NCBI GenBank assembly: GCA_963070105.1
Contig: OY718806.1
Location: 3,382,865-3,446,864 of the forward strand
Origin: Litomosoides sigmodontis
Lineage: Eukaryota; Nematoda; Chromadorea; Rhabditida; Onchocercidae
DNA: 64,000 bases
Reading direction: 5' to 3'
The notes beneath the pieces were generated by a model that was given only the letters and a program-made list of their open reading frames with translations, did no database searches and was not told the origin of the DNA. Positions 39,401 to 51,765 of this stretch are shown here, piece by piece (within the stretch, counting starts at the first letter, position 1; the number at the start of each line of letters is the position of its first letter). The position numbers and the translations under genes are program-made.

Positions 39401-39670
39401 AATGTGGAATAACCATGGGTGCACAAAAGTACGGCAGTTTGCTTATGATGGCCTCATCAGTGCAGGTAGTTATTTAAATGTCATGTTTTCCAAAAGCAAC
39501 TAGATGAGTGATATTATTTTCGACATGAAGTGTAGATGTTGATTAAAACTCTAAATTTTTTTTAGAACATAATTGCTCAAAACGAGGAAAATATGCAGGT
39601 CATGGATTTCTTTGAAGAAAATTGGAAAATGGATAATTTTGTTAAGGAAGTGTGTTTGAAAGATCCATGA
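36407..39670 (+). CDS. Nuclear hormone receptor, HNF4-derived nematode class
   Basis: Predicted exons: 36407-36416, 37339-37426, 37621-37700, 37796-37861, 38090-38196, 38329-38463, 38611-38745, 38849-38997, 39122-39228, 39311-39465, 39566-39670; 378 residues. A ligand-regulated DNA-binding transcription factor. The first zinc finger is C-x2-C-x13-C-x2-C (CAVCSD...VASCNGC), the second C-x5-C-x9-C-x2-C ending CACRHCRFNKC; the P-box is CNGCKTFFRR, typical of the expanded nematode family. AIQNDRDRIGPTKK after the fingers is the HNF4-like extension. The ligand-binding domain covers the C-terminal two thirds (LDDR and RQLKITMPEFALFKASVFFNPD region). The 10 bp first exon (MAQ) is chosen because its donor C/gtaagt and phase fit the strong acceptor at 37338; alternatively translation starts at the ATG at 37266, adding 24 residues upstream. 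Confidence 0.92.
36858..36918. promoter_or_regulatory. Paired near-palindromic AT motif in receptor intron 1
   Basis: Two copies of a near-palindrome, gatatatctaaatatatc at 36858-36875 and atatatctaagtatatcg at 36901-36918, lie 25 bp apart in the proposed first intron or promoter of the nuclear receptor. The second copy differs by an A-to-G at its centre. They could be a paired binding site or chance AT-rich repeats. Confidence 0.3.
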
Positions 39671-41545
39671 AAAACCGAAATTAAGAGGGATGGAATGTGT
39701 ATATATTCAGAGCGGTTTGTTCCAGTTCTTGATGGCATATTTATGTAAAATCCTTCGACATTGTTTATTTGTTGGTTTCACAGGTTGATTTTCAAACATT
39801 ATATGATATTTGTTTAATGAATGACCTGCCCATTAATTAATGCCGTAGAACTTTCCTTGAAAGAAGATGTGCTTTTTTTCTTCATTTGGAGCTATCAGAA
39901 GCAATATTTCCATAGCCGTGCCATGCACATTATGCTCTGATGAGTTTTATAATGTAATTGTTTCGTAAATGCACTGGAATTGTTTTTTCTGTTGCTAAAT
40001 TATTTGACCTTTTTGTACGATGAAGTGCTAATATGTTTAGGAATTAATCAGGAAGTTTTGATGAATTTTTATTTCGCTGTTCTAAATATATCCAGTATTG
40101 AGGTGAAATGCGAAGAATGTGGGTTTTCGGAGGTTTGCGTGGTAAATCTAATGAACAAAAATGATTGTAAATGTAAAACATGTAAGAGAAAATTAGTATG
40201 GCACAGTAATAAAGTTTTTTCTCTGTTTTACTTCGTACTTTACACGTTTCTGCATGAATTGTATGGGCTTGTTATGTGCTGTAAATAATATATGTAATGA
40301 TAGAAACAGGGTCAATATAAATTACTGATTGTTATGCATTTCTTTTCTGATGCTTATTTGTCAGGAAATTTGGGGATTTTTCTGGAGAATAAAATTTGGA
40401 TTTATGTGAAATGATAAATGGGGGTGCTGAATAATGCAGGTTGATTCCACGCTTGCGGAATGTAAGTAAGCAGTTATTAATGTATGGTTTTTGCCAAAAT
40501 TACATGGGACACTTATTGGCTAGTGGTGTTTTATTCTCTCGATTCCAAAGGAAACCATGTTCTTTTTCTAGATTACACGTAGTATGTGTGATGATAAAAA
40601 CGGGGTCAACTTATGTATATCCTGATAAATCTAATGACTTGGCAAAGTGTTGGTACATCGAGTTCAGTTTCTCTATATTCTCTTAAAATTGGTTTTGTGG
40701 TAGGTTTGAAAATGTACATGCTCTTTCTTTTGTTTTGCTTTGAAAATACTCCATTACTTTTGATTTGTTGAGAAAAGCTATACAGTTCTGCGCAAGAATG
40801 AGGATACGCAAGATTCCAGCTGCGCTTGTCAGCAAAAAGTTGCGAGCAACACACGATAAAGACTAGTCGATTAATATGAAATTCAAAAACTGGTGGAGAC
40901 ATGGGTTTTTGGTTATGATAGGTTGCTAGGGTGCTTACTATGTATTGTTTTTCTGATGTTGGATAGGAGGATTTGACATCATAGTACTCCTTAAGAATGA
41001 ATATCAATGTCCAGCTTCCGCCGATGTAGTCAATAAAATTTATGCAACTCGTAAAAGAATTGCAAGTACATTGTTAGTATCTTCAGCCATATTCGCATTT
41101 TCTCCATACTCCAAAACCTAATTTCTGTTGTCAAATTTGCTGGGATGAAATGCGAAGCTGATTGCGTCATCAATACTTTATTTTGATGTGCTAAGTTATT
41201 AGCATTCTTGCTTACCATACAGTGCTGATCAACAGCCATCATTGGTAACCATTTCACTTAAAGTTCATTTAGTAAAATCCTTCACTTACCGCTTATCGTT
41301 TATTTGATTTGTATTTAATTATTATTCACAAATGCGTTTAATTCTTCATATTTTTGTTGTATTTTTAAGTCGGTTGTGAAGACAGGATATGGGCTCGCAT
41401 GGACCAATCAATACAAGATTTAATTTTCAGAAACATAAGTGTATTCGATCAGCAGAATTAATTACTAAAGGAAACTACCATTTGTTCATCCTGTTTATCC
41501 AGGAACTTAATTGACGTGAAATATTAAACGCACTTCATCTGCATC
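39671..41545. other. Intergenic, nuclear receptor to GNPAT
   Basis: No gene recognised. A possible poly(A) signal AATAAA is at 40208. Open frames of 102 codons (39980, plus, with several Cys pairs) and 133 codons (40606-41007, minus) have no family features and no linked exons. Acceptor-like sites end near 41431 and 41512, just 5' of the GNPAT start codon, and one may receive a spliced leader. Confidence 0.45.
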
Positions 41546-44500
41546 ATGAACAATCGGCTAAAAAATGGTATGGTGGACTGGCTTGAAATTGTCGATAAGG
41601 CAGGTGGAGAAGCTGCGTGGGTTACTCAACAAAAAAATTTCACAACGAGAAAGGGGAAACGGCGGAAACCGAAGGATTCAAATGAAATAATAGAAATGAT
41701 TTTAAAAATGGAATCCGTACAGGTCAATTTTTACGCTCAAAGTCCTTACTGGGCGTAGTCACGTTTCATTGAACTTATCGCTTTCAATAAATGTGTTTTA
41801 CTGAAGTCCATCCGTTAGACAGTCAGGTGCAATTTAACCTCTTGAATGACCTAAAGGAAGTACAAATCTTAATTAATAATCGAATATTCAGAGGGTTATA
41901 AGAGGAGAGTGTGCAAAACGGAATACTACGGGAAAACTACTATCCGATGAAGCAAGGCTAATATTACGTAGCATAGCGCATCAAATGCAATTGTTAGTTA
42001 TACGATCAGTTGGCTACGTGATTGCAAAAACAATCAGGGTATTGTTCTTTCGTGAATTGATTTTGCAGTTTGTTGTTTTTAGATTTTCAATTATTCTCTT
42101 CTGAAGAACGATAGATAACGAATGCAAACGATGGTTACCTGCCTGCCTAAAGTTTATGTTTTGTTTTAGAGAATACCAACTAGATAGTATGTACCATTCT
42201 CCAATATTAGGTGGTTTTAGTTTGTACATTTTGCAAATAATTTAAGCTTTATTGAAGGTAATATACGACGGCGTTTATTTCAATGATCAACAGTTGCTAC
42301 GAATACGAGAATATTCTACGGATGATCCCATTATTTTCATGCCAACACACAGGGTATTTTTTTTTCAAATCTGGTTGAAATCTTTTTGTAGTGTATCTCC
42401 ATGCTTTTCGATTTTTAAAACTCTCTTGAAAAGCATATTTTGCAGAGTTATATGGATTTCTTGATTGTTTCTCTTCTTTGTTTCAATCATAATTTGTCTC
42501 TACCGGTTGTTGCTACTGGAATGGATTTCATGACTTCAAGGTTTTTGGGTGAGACTTTGCGTCGCTGTGGATCCTTTTTTATGAAGCGACAGTTTGGAAA
42601 GGTTACATACTCTGATTTTGTTCCACAAATTCATTGATGAATAGCGTGATTTTATCGTGTTATTAACAAAAGGTAAAGGGAGCTACATTATGAAATACTA
42701 AAAGAGAATAGCATATATTTTTGTTTTTTGTATTTGTACTGTTGCAGGACAAACTCTATTGGTCACTCTTTACTAGTTATGTGCAAATGCAACTACGCGA
42801 AATGGATAATCCGATTGAATTTTTTCTGGAAGGTACTCGTAGTAGATCGGGCAAAAGTCTTTATCCAAAATTTGGTTTGCTACAGATGTGCTTGGAACCG
42901 TTTTTTCGATGTCAGTTATATGATTTGGTTGGTTTAACTTTCTTTCTTTAAGAGAGTTCAGAATCACTGTGATTATTTTAGTACGAAATGTTGTAAATGG
43001 CTTTGCCAATCTTTTTTCGGAAGATTTTTTTCCTAAAAGTTATTCGATTGTTCAGATTGTTGTTCCAGTTACCATCGATTATGATAAGGTTTTGGAAGAA
43101 TTCCTTTATGCTTACGAACTTTTTGGCTTTCCGAAACCACAGGAAACGACAACGGGTAAATTTTTCAGTCAGATTATTGATCCTTTTTTTGAGTATCCCA
43201 ACAGTTCAGTAATTTACAGGGCTTTTTAAATCACGGGAAATTCTTAGCAAGCGTTTTGGTCATATTTATGTGAATTTTGGTGAACCGATCTCAGTTCGGA
43301 AGTATTTTGATCAAAGGATAAACCGCTGGTGCCCACCTTGGCAGGTAAACACGTTAGCACGTTTCTTGTTATCGGATGTTTTCTGAAATATATAACAAAA
43401 AGATATTTATACAAGCGAAAAGCCTTTCACTGATTATTTCAATCACTTCTTTACTTTAAAACTGATAAAGATTGATCATTTTTTACTTTTAAATTTCATG
43501 CAATCCTATGTTACAAATTAAATGTCCTTAAAGTAATTTGAGTAGTTCAGGTTTATTTTATGAGAAAAAGGTAAGTGGTGTTGGCTTAAAAATTTAGATT
43601 TGGTCAATGTTATCACGTTTTAGAACTTATCAACCATCAATCAGAAGCTGCAATTTTTTTAATGCTTAATATAGTTGCTTATTATACATTCTAATGAATT
43701 GTTCTCATCCATCATTGTTACTACTTCCTTTGTAACTCGATCCACATGACATTCTATAAAATTCTTACAGGTCAACGTGGATAATAAATTGTCGGATAAG
43801 GAAAAAGGGGCAGTTAAGGACTTCGCGCTCCATATAATATACTTACAAAATTCAAATAGTACAATAACTGTTTGGCCTTACACTTGTGCTATCTTATTAC
43901 AGGTATTTTTTAAAGCCTTTGCATCTTTTCAGTACTTGGGTTCTTCTAATTGTAGACTGGATTGTTCTAATATTGGATATATTTCTGATTCCTAGCTGAC
44001 CGATGACTTCAATTCAATATTGCACTTCCAGATGAAAAGCACGAGCAACCAGAAATTGATATTTAGTGAGCTACAAACTTCTTTGGAACAATTCATTACA
44101 CTTATCGAAAAGATGGGGCGCCGAATTATAGTCAAAAGAAGCATCACGGATGATTTGAGGTTTCTAGTCCCTGTAATCGCTGATAATATTAGATTTCTTA
44201 AGTTAAAACAACTTACTTATGATGAAAATACCAAGTTTCAACTATTAACTATGCATTATCTTCTGTGGTGACGGCAGATATATTACCATCATCGTAACAT
44301 AGAATTAAATTAAATTTGAAGTTATAAAATAAAAAGCCCTTTTACAGATATCATTTGAAGTTGCATTCCGACCTATTCCAGTGTGATATTTTGTTTCCTA
44401 ATTCGTTAATAGAAATGAAGCGCTTCAAGTGCCCCAAGAATAATGGTTTAAAGAAGGATTACATAGAAGGAATGTTGTGCGAAGTGATTCTGTCACATTA

Positions 44501-46132
44501 TGCTAATCAGGTAAACTATTGCAATTCTGCTAGGTCGGCTGTTTTAAGTCTCTCGAAAAATTTATTTGATTGAATTAAGGGCCAGTCTGTCGAGCATTTG
44601 TTCAAGTTTGAACTAAGTCTTTTTCTTAGGCAATCTTGATGAACTTTTTCGTGTGCGGGGAAACTTTCAATTATTTGAACCGTAGAATAATTTTGAAATG
44701 TTTATGTTAATATTTCGTAATCGTTCTTCTTGGTTTTTCACAAATCCAAACGGATGGGACACAAATAATTAAAATCAAACAGTGCTATTTTACAATGTAA
44801 TTTCCATTATTTTGCTCGTTAAACCAATACGCTGAATTATGAACAAATCCATATAAATATTTTATAGAAGTTCTACGTGACAGAACTGCTACTCATTATA
44901 AAAGGAATCGTAAACTGAAAATCTTACAGTTTGGCTTGCTCACATGCGAGACCGTTGTTCCTTTCTCTGATAGCAATCGAAGGCTGAAAGATTCAGTGTT
45001 TAGCGTGTTAATCTTTTTCAAACCTTACAATTCGTTAATGGTTGCTTTTTTCAAATTATTTACTTTTTTACAGATGATGCATGATTTTGTCGACGTAAGC
45101 CTGCTGTGTCATATACTGTTGTCTAATCAAATCAAGTTATCTAATCAAGCGTTCTCGAGAGCAAGTCACATATTTCGGTACTGATAGCCAATATTAAGTA
45201 TTGGACGAGAAAGAAGTTACAAGAGAAATAAAAAAAAGGAATATGGAAGTCTCATTGTTTTTTTCATATGGGGATGAATGTTATTTTCTCCATGCTCTGT
45301 ATAATCCACGTTCATTTCTACATCGTTTATTTTTCAGAGAACTTAGGTCGTTGTTTGTTTACGAATTCGTTTGTTCATTGCAAGAAGAAGAAATTCAGAA
45401 GTTATTCATGGAGAGTCTCAATTGTTTGCTGCAAATTTCAGCAGTTTCACTGAGTAATGGTTGCATTATTGTGGAAGAGGAACACATATTGAGGCAGATT
45501 GCTTTCCTTATGCAGGTAGTGTGGACTATAAATATTGAAGCCAAAAATAGGTTCAAACTTCTTCAGTATATTACATTTTATGCTTACGACATTTCCACAT
45601 TACGTCCTCATTGCCCTGTATGCATTTTTCTAAAGCGTATGCCATTTTCAGCCATTCATTGCTAGATATTATTGCGTAATGCAGTCTTTGGTACAACTAG
45701 TGGGTACTCAGTTTACGGATAAAGTGCTTTTCGAGAAGTCTCTACAGCTAGCTGTAACTTTATATGCCAGAGAGCAAGGGAACAACACGTCCTGTTCAAT
45801 CTGCATCACATCAGATGTGATTCGAAATGCATTATCAGCATTTTGCAAGTTACAGACTACTTGTAGATGTGTAAGTTTGTGATTGGAACGGTTATGATTC
45901 TGAGCAAAGTAGTATAATTAGACAATTCGTCAAATGTATTAGTGGATAGTTTACTAATACAGGAAAAGTTTGCAGGTGGTAATGCAACCTCATTGGAAAA
46001 TTTAAGAATTTTCAGAGTGAAAAGGAATATGCTGTTAATATTTATCGCTTGCAAATAATGATGGAACTTCTGGAAAGTATCAGTATGGTCGAACTTCCTT
46101 TTGATAACCACTCATTTGTTTCAAAAATCTAA
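41546..46132 (+). CDS. GNPAT: Dihydroxyacetone-phosphate acyltransferase (GNPAT), peroxisomal
   Basis: Predicted exons: 41546-41722, 41892-42038, 42258-42353, 42446-42601, 42748-42927, 43056-43155, 43220-43344, 43771-43902, 44032-44264, 44348-44510, 45074-45177, 45338-45515, 45652-45870, 46016-46132; 708 residues, near the usual 680. It acylates dihydroxyacetone phosphate, the first step of ether-lipid and plasmalogen synthesis, inside peroxisomes. Visible motifs: the catalytic H-x4-D as HRSYMD (residues 139-144, split by intron 3), ATGMDFM and FFMKRQFG, the glycerol-phosphate-binding block FFLEGTRSRSGK (218-229), VVPVTIDYDK, and YELFGFPKPQETTTG. The C-terminal half aligns colinearly to GNPAT (LHSDLF, FRELRSLFVYEF, SSD-like TSDVIRNALSAF). 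The protein ends in SKI, a PTS1-type peroxisomal signal. AATAAA at 46143. Confidence 0.95.
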
Positions 46133-46962
46133 TTAATTTGCGAATAAAAATGTTGAATCGTAACATCAGTGACCAGCACAGCTAGATAGTTCAAGAAGGA
46201 AAGTAGTTATGTTGTTTTTTATTGCCGTTATCAATTTTACACCGCCTCCTATTTGCAATGAAGGATTTCTAAATTCTTTTTCCTGTTGGTGTTCACGTAG
46301 CAGTTCAGTATGGTTGTTTCTTGCTTTGTCAGATGTCCCGGATAACTGTACAAAGTATCTCTAGCACCCAGCCAAAATATGCTTTGGATGTGCTTAGGCT
46401 GCTCGATCGTTACGTTCGTCTTTGTATGCTTGGGTGCGGCAGATATTTGTCATGACAGTTACCTTAACTCATGGACGGTGATCCTGACACGTCCTAAAGT
46501 CCATCAGTTTCGTTCGTCATTCATACCCCACAACGCAGCGAGGGACAAGGTTTTTCACGGCAGCCCTATACAAAATTCAAAAGTTATCTGTACTGCTAGG
46601 AAGCGAAATAGCTTAGGCCTGACGAAAGACGAAAAAGGCAGTCACATAGTGTCATTTCGGTTTGGTTAAAGTGCGTTAGCGAATCCGAAGCGGGCATTTT
46701 CAAATTTTCGAAGACCGTGGCAGGTCGGGCAGTGGGTTGTTCTCTCTTTGGGATTGCGGTTGGAGCTATATTAAGTGGTAAGCACCGTTATGCGGCTGTC
46801 TAGTGTCGCTATAAGTTCCAAATTTGGAAGCTAATGAAGCCATTAAACTTTTAAAATCACTTTTAAAGGGAATTATCGCTTTTACAAAATACTGGGAGAA
46901 GTCAGGAAGATCTCAATTGCTGTCTCGCCAAGTGACGAATACCTTTTATTACAGTTACTGAA
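46133..46962. other. Intergenic, GNPAT to CenH3
   Basis: Contains the GNPAT poly(A) signal at 46143-46148. A 96-codon open frame at 46379-46669 has no family features. An acceptor attacag ending at 46954, 8 bp before the CenH3 ATG, is a good candidate trans-splice site. Confidence 0.5.
46143..46148 (+). terminator. Poly(A) signal of GNPAT
   Basis: AATAAA 11 bp after the GNPAT stop codon. Confidence 0.5.
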
Positions 46963-48681
46963 ATGGTGCGTACCAAAGCGAATGTGAAGAAATACGACGT
47001 ATCTTCTAATTCCTCGAAGAACAGTTTGACCATTGAAGGTACTGCACTATAATAATTATTATTATGATTTAAACTGTGTCAACTTTTTTCTCCAATTACT
47101 TGAGTTATTTTTCCCTCGAACAGCTTACAGATAGTGCAACTTTGTTATCTTCCGTTACAGATACTATCTTTTAAAGTATTTGTTTTTAATAGGTTATCCG
47201 TTAAGAGCTGTGAGAGCTTTCCTTTTTTATGCATTGCAAAGAACTTTTTTAGAGAAACGTGTGTAGAGCTCTCAGCTTATGTAGGGCTTTAAAGCTTGCA
47301 TTTTTGTGTGTTGATGTTTCAGAATCTGTATTTCCTCTACAGAATCAAAATATCTCTCCAAATCGTCAACTACCAGGTTGGATTTTGAACCATGATTTCA
47401 TTGTAGTATAAAGGCAACAATATAAAGTGATATTTCGTGAAATTAATATGCGTGTATCCTTAAAAACGGATAACGGATAATATTTATTTTGCCAAAATAA
47501 TTGTCCAGACGTTATGGGAAATTTAATGATTGTCGATGCCAAAGTGAACGGCTTTGTAGAACCTGAAGGAAACCCAGAAAATGCAACCCCCACTGAATAT
47601 GAATATATCTTGACTGGTGGGCATCCTCGATACAGCCATAAAGCAATGTTCCAATCAAAAAGGCGTTCTGGGCGTTATAAGTATGTTTTGGACTTTTTTA
47701 AATTTTACTTTTGTGAAATTAAGATTGCATTATGTTTTGAGTTCACAACTAATGCTGAGATTTAGAAAACTATGTTTCAGACCAGGCGAAAAGGCGGAAA
47801 AAGAAGTTCGTAAATATCAAAAATCGACAAAGTTGTTGCTTAAAAAGCTGCCGTTTTCTCGTCTTGTTAGGGAGATTACAGCTGAATTGACTGCTTCTAA
47901 TGGGTATCATTTTGCAGTAGAAGGAATTGCTGCACTGCAGGAGGTCCTTTACATTTTCTAGACTAGTTTTGATGGTAGTGATGCTTTTTACTTGACATCA
48001 AGTCGATGACTGATACAAATTAACATTAACATTAGACCTATTGCTGTGACAAGCATGAATACTTCTAGCCAAACAGCCTGACGAATCGCTGTAATAAATT
48101 ACGATAACTTGCATACAGATGTCATGCTGACTAAATTTGTTAAATAAATGCGACGTGCAATGAACAGTACAACATTACTGGTTTTAAATCACTCGGACTT
48201 TGAAAAAAACAAAGTCTCCGTCGACTCGTCGAGAGTCGAATTTTTAGATATCAGGGTCATTTAGTAGTATCGCTTTTCGATTCATTCTTTCGAATACATT
48301 AGAAGATATACTGAGTCATTCTAGGACCACTGGAATCATTACTGCTTTTTTTTAAATGTAGATTGTGTTGAAAGGTTATGGGCAACCATTGTTCCAAAAC
48401 TAGATGTAAATAATCTCTTGTCGTTTTCGGTTTTGTAACACGAAAACGAAGCTGAAAAGTATCGGTAGCTCACACATCAGTGACGAAGATATCAAGGTCA
48501 GCACAAATTTCCTGCGCAAGAACAATTATTTTTCTATTTTCCCAAATAAGGTTTATTTCAGGCATCAGAAGCTTTCTTAGTCCAGTTTTTCGAAAATTCT
48601 ATGTTGTGCTGCAGTCACGCTAAACGAGTAACACTGATGACACGTGATGTGCAGCTTGTTCGTCGCCTGTTCAATATCTGA
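46963..48681 (+). CDS. Centromeric histone H3 variant (CENP-A/CenH3)
   Basis: Predicted exons: 46963-47038, 47323-47376, 47509-47680, 47781-47943, 48562-48681; 194 residues. CenH3 replaces H3 in centromeric nucleosomes and specifies kinetochore position. The tail starts [10 protein letters not shown] like H3, then diverges for about 90 residues (acidic and Gly/Pro/Asn-rich). The histone fold begins near residue 101: [67 protein letters not shown]. Loop 1 (TASNGYHF) is two residues longer than in canonical H3, the length seen in CENP-A, and the last helix lacks the H3 ending RIRGERA. These features separate it from H3.1/H3.3. The last intron is long (618 bp), and reading through it would give a short stop-terminated fold. 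Confidence 0.91.
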
Positions 48682-51600
48682 AGCCAAAAGAATTCAGTGC
48701 TTTTTCTTATTATCGTACATGAAGTTCAATATTTAAAAAATTATCACATGGATATTTCTTGATTATATGAAAGTGTTCCATAGTTTTTTTTGAACTGTCC
48801 ATTGACAGCCTTATATTCAAAATAATTTTCATATCCTTACCTTTTTTCTAAAGCACACGCGAACTGATTTAATTCATAAAATTCTTCTAACTTCTTAAAC
48901 ATCATATTATTATTCAATTCAAACATAATATGATGCAAAGGAACAAAAAATTTTTTTGAGTGGGGAAAATGCCAAAGAACCATAAGTCAAGTAGAGTCGT
49001 TGAAAATTATGTTTATTATGCATTATATAGCATTTCGTGGCTGCAACGTGTTTTTTCTTTCTGTGCATAGTGATTTTCAATTTTTTTTCCTGCACTGGGT
49101 GGTAAGGTATGTTTCATCATCATAACATTTTATTTCGTTCAGTTGATATAAGGGTGGAAGAGAAAGAAACCCTCTAGGAATTACCAAAAACAAGAGTCAA
49201 AGAAAGATCATGAGAAAGCTAACTTATCCTTTTAACTGAGGATTGTTTTCGTATTATTCATGTAGCATTTTTTCAACATTTGTTTAATGGACTTGTCATA
49301 AAGGTCTCCAGTTTTGGTTTGATGCCTTCTGTTGATGAATACTAGCTAAGGTAAAGTGCTGTTATCGGGAAAATAATTTATTTATGGTGCCAACGTAAGT
49401 TAACGAATGATGAAATGAGGGTAAAGCAGTGGAGTACTGTCATCGTAGTTTTAAAAAATCATTGCTTCATATGTAAAATTAAATGTCAATATATGTTTAT
49501 GTCAGCAAATGTTACTACCAAAGCCTTTTTTATTAATTTATTTTTGTATGTGGGGTCAAATGCATAAATTTGTGTTGGAAGTACGCTTTAATTCTTTTAT
49601 AATTTCACATTTCGTGAAGCTTTCCAAATTTCTTTCATTCAGCCTTGATGGCAATCATTATTTGAGGTTGGTTATGAATCAACAAGCCATATAAGCAATG
49701 CTCTTAAAAAAATTAAACAACAGTGCAAAAAGCGCCTAGGATTAAGGAACAATATATTCATAATACCCTCTTCGTTAGTGCCATTTGATCTCCCTCTTTG
49801 TGTCGCGCAACTGTTACGTGACAGCTGGAAAGCAGTTACTGTTGTTTCGTAGCTGAGTATAAAACATTTCCATCAGAAGAAAAGTGCATATAATGTGTGA
49901 AGGGAAATGAAAAGTTAAAGAAAGCCTCAGCAGTTTGGTCGAACGCATCTACACTTTGCGTTCGGCCATACTTCTTGCACACGATATTAAATAATATGGG
50001 GTCCTGGTGATTGTTGGTTTTGTATGGAGGTTGCTAGTGCATTAACTTCACGTACCTTTAAAATTTTTCTATGTGTGTTTTTTTTAGTTTAATTTTTTTT
50101 TATTTCCAAAATAACTTCCAGTTATTTTGGAATTACACGACTTTGGTGGATGCCACGCAACAGCTGCACTAACGTGGATTTGTTGTCTACGTGTTCCATA
50201 CATTACCTCTGTTGCTCATCTGATAACTGAAATCGCTTCATGAAAGAGTGGAGCGTCTGCGCGTTACTTTGTTTTCGGCCCAGCTATTTGTAGTCATTTG
50301 AACTAAATTTGTTGCATGATTTGCTTTACCTTGAAATTTTCTGTCAATACTTCAGTTGTGAAAAAAAGTTTAAAAAATTCTGCAAAGAAACTCTAGACAT
50401 GCAGAAATAATAAGCTAAACCGGGTGCTACAAAAAAACAACTAATTTTTTCTTTGAAAATCCCTTAATCTAGCTCAAAAATGATGTGAAACTAAATTGAA
50501 GTGATGTTTTGAATTGCTAAAGTGATTGTTAGTGAAACTGAGGGCGTGTTCTGGCAATGAATGATTTATTTCAGGTGCACCACAATTTGTTTCTAAGACT
50601 TTGACTTCTTCGAGAAACTAATTGTGTAATAACACATTTCATTCTCACATGTGTTTATGAGCACAATTTTTTCCAATTCGAGTTTATTTCCCATTTTACT
50701 TCTACTTCAGATGAAATCGCTAAAAACAGTATTTGGAGGTTTATAAGCGAAGCATCACTGACGGCAAATGTGCTTGAATGGTAATGGGTGTGATGACATA
50801 TTGATTTTGATTGATTAAGGTCAAATGGAAATGTCTGGAAAGAAAATATTCATTACTTTTCAGCTTAATGCTGCTGTTGGGTCGCTTCTTCACAAGAATT
50901 TAAAATATTTCATAAAAATTTGAAAATTCTGCTGACTGTGCTATTGAAAATTGAAAAAATTTCCAGTGAAATCACATATTTACAAAATAAGTGATGTCAC
51001 TATATTGCGTTATTAAAGAGTATTTACGCATGATGTCGTAATATTACATAATGGCAACACTGTAGAATCGAAAGATACTTGTGTATAAATTTCATTCACT
51101 CTTCATTTTGTTCCGTATGTTATGCTGCATTCATTAAGGAGACGCATGTGTTAGAGTTCCGATCATGGGAAATCGGACGTAGTTATGACATTTAAACTCT
51201 TAGATCATTTTCCTCAAAACAATTAAAATACCCTGATGAGAGGATCTTGCTGAGCCACTATAAGATTCTCAGTAAACAGAAGTCATTTGGACCAAGACAG
51301 CAGAAGCTCCGTGATTTTCACACTAACGTTCTTTGCTCTGTTTCAAGCGTTTATTTATATTTTGGTAGTATTTTGACAATGTTCGCATATTCAACAAAGG
51401 TGCATCGTCTTGTCGTGCATGGTTCATACAAGTGGATGTGCGTGCAATGCATGCATCATTAAATAGTAAGAATTTAGCGTGTTATGCGATGGAAAGTAGT
51501 GGCAAGGAATGTTTAGCAGGAAACGAAGCTTTAATTAGGAATGGCAACTCCAAGGGCACCAGAGGCAATTTACCTATTATATCACGAGATGGTTCGCTTT

Positions 51601-51765
51601 CTACAAAAATTCTCGCATTTATTACTTCTTCATAAACAATGGATTTATGCTCCATAATTGATTATGCATGTTTAAGTCTTAAGTTTGCTAGTTAACGATA
51701 CACATTATCGCGCCATATCAAAATGTTGCTTGTTTCAGCATTTGCCAGCTTCCCATTAGACTAAA
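48682..51765. other. Gene-poor stretch, CenH3 to transporter
   Basis: About 3.1 kb with no recognisable exon chain; open frames are under 75 codons. A T-rich acceptor cttgtttcag ends at 51738, 27 bp before the transporter ATG, and is a likely spliced-leader acceptor. Confidence 0.5.

Noticed and set aside
39980..40288. 102-codon open frame with several Cys pairs after the nuclear receptor
   Set aside because: Zinc-binding-like spacing but no known family, an AT-rich hydrophobic context, and position in a likely 3' untranslated region.
40606..41007. 133-codon minus-strand open frame
   Set aside because: No domain, no exon partners and ordinary intergenic composition.
46379..46669. 96-codon open frame before CenH3
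   Set aside because: Not linked in phase to the CenH3 exons and no family resemblance.
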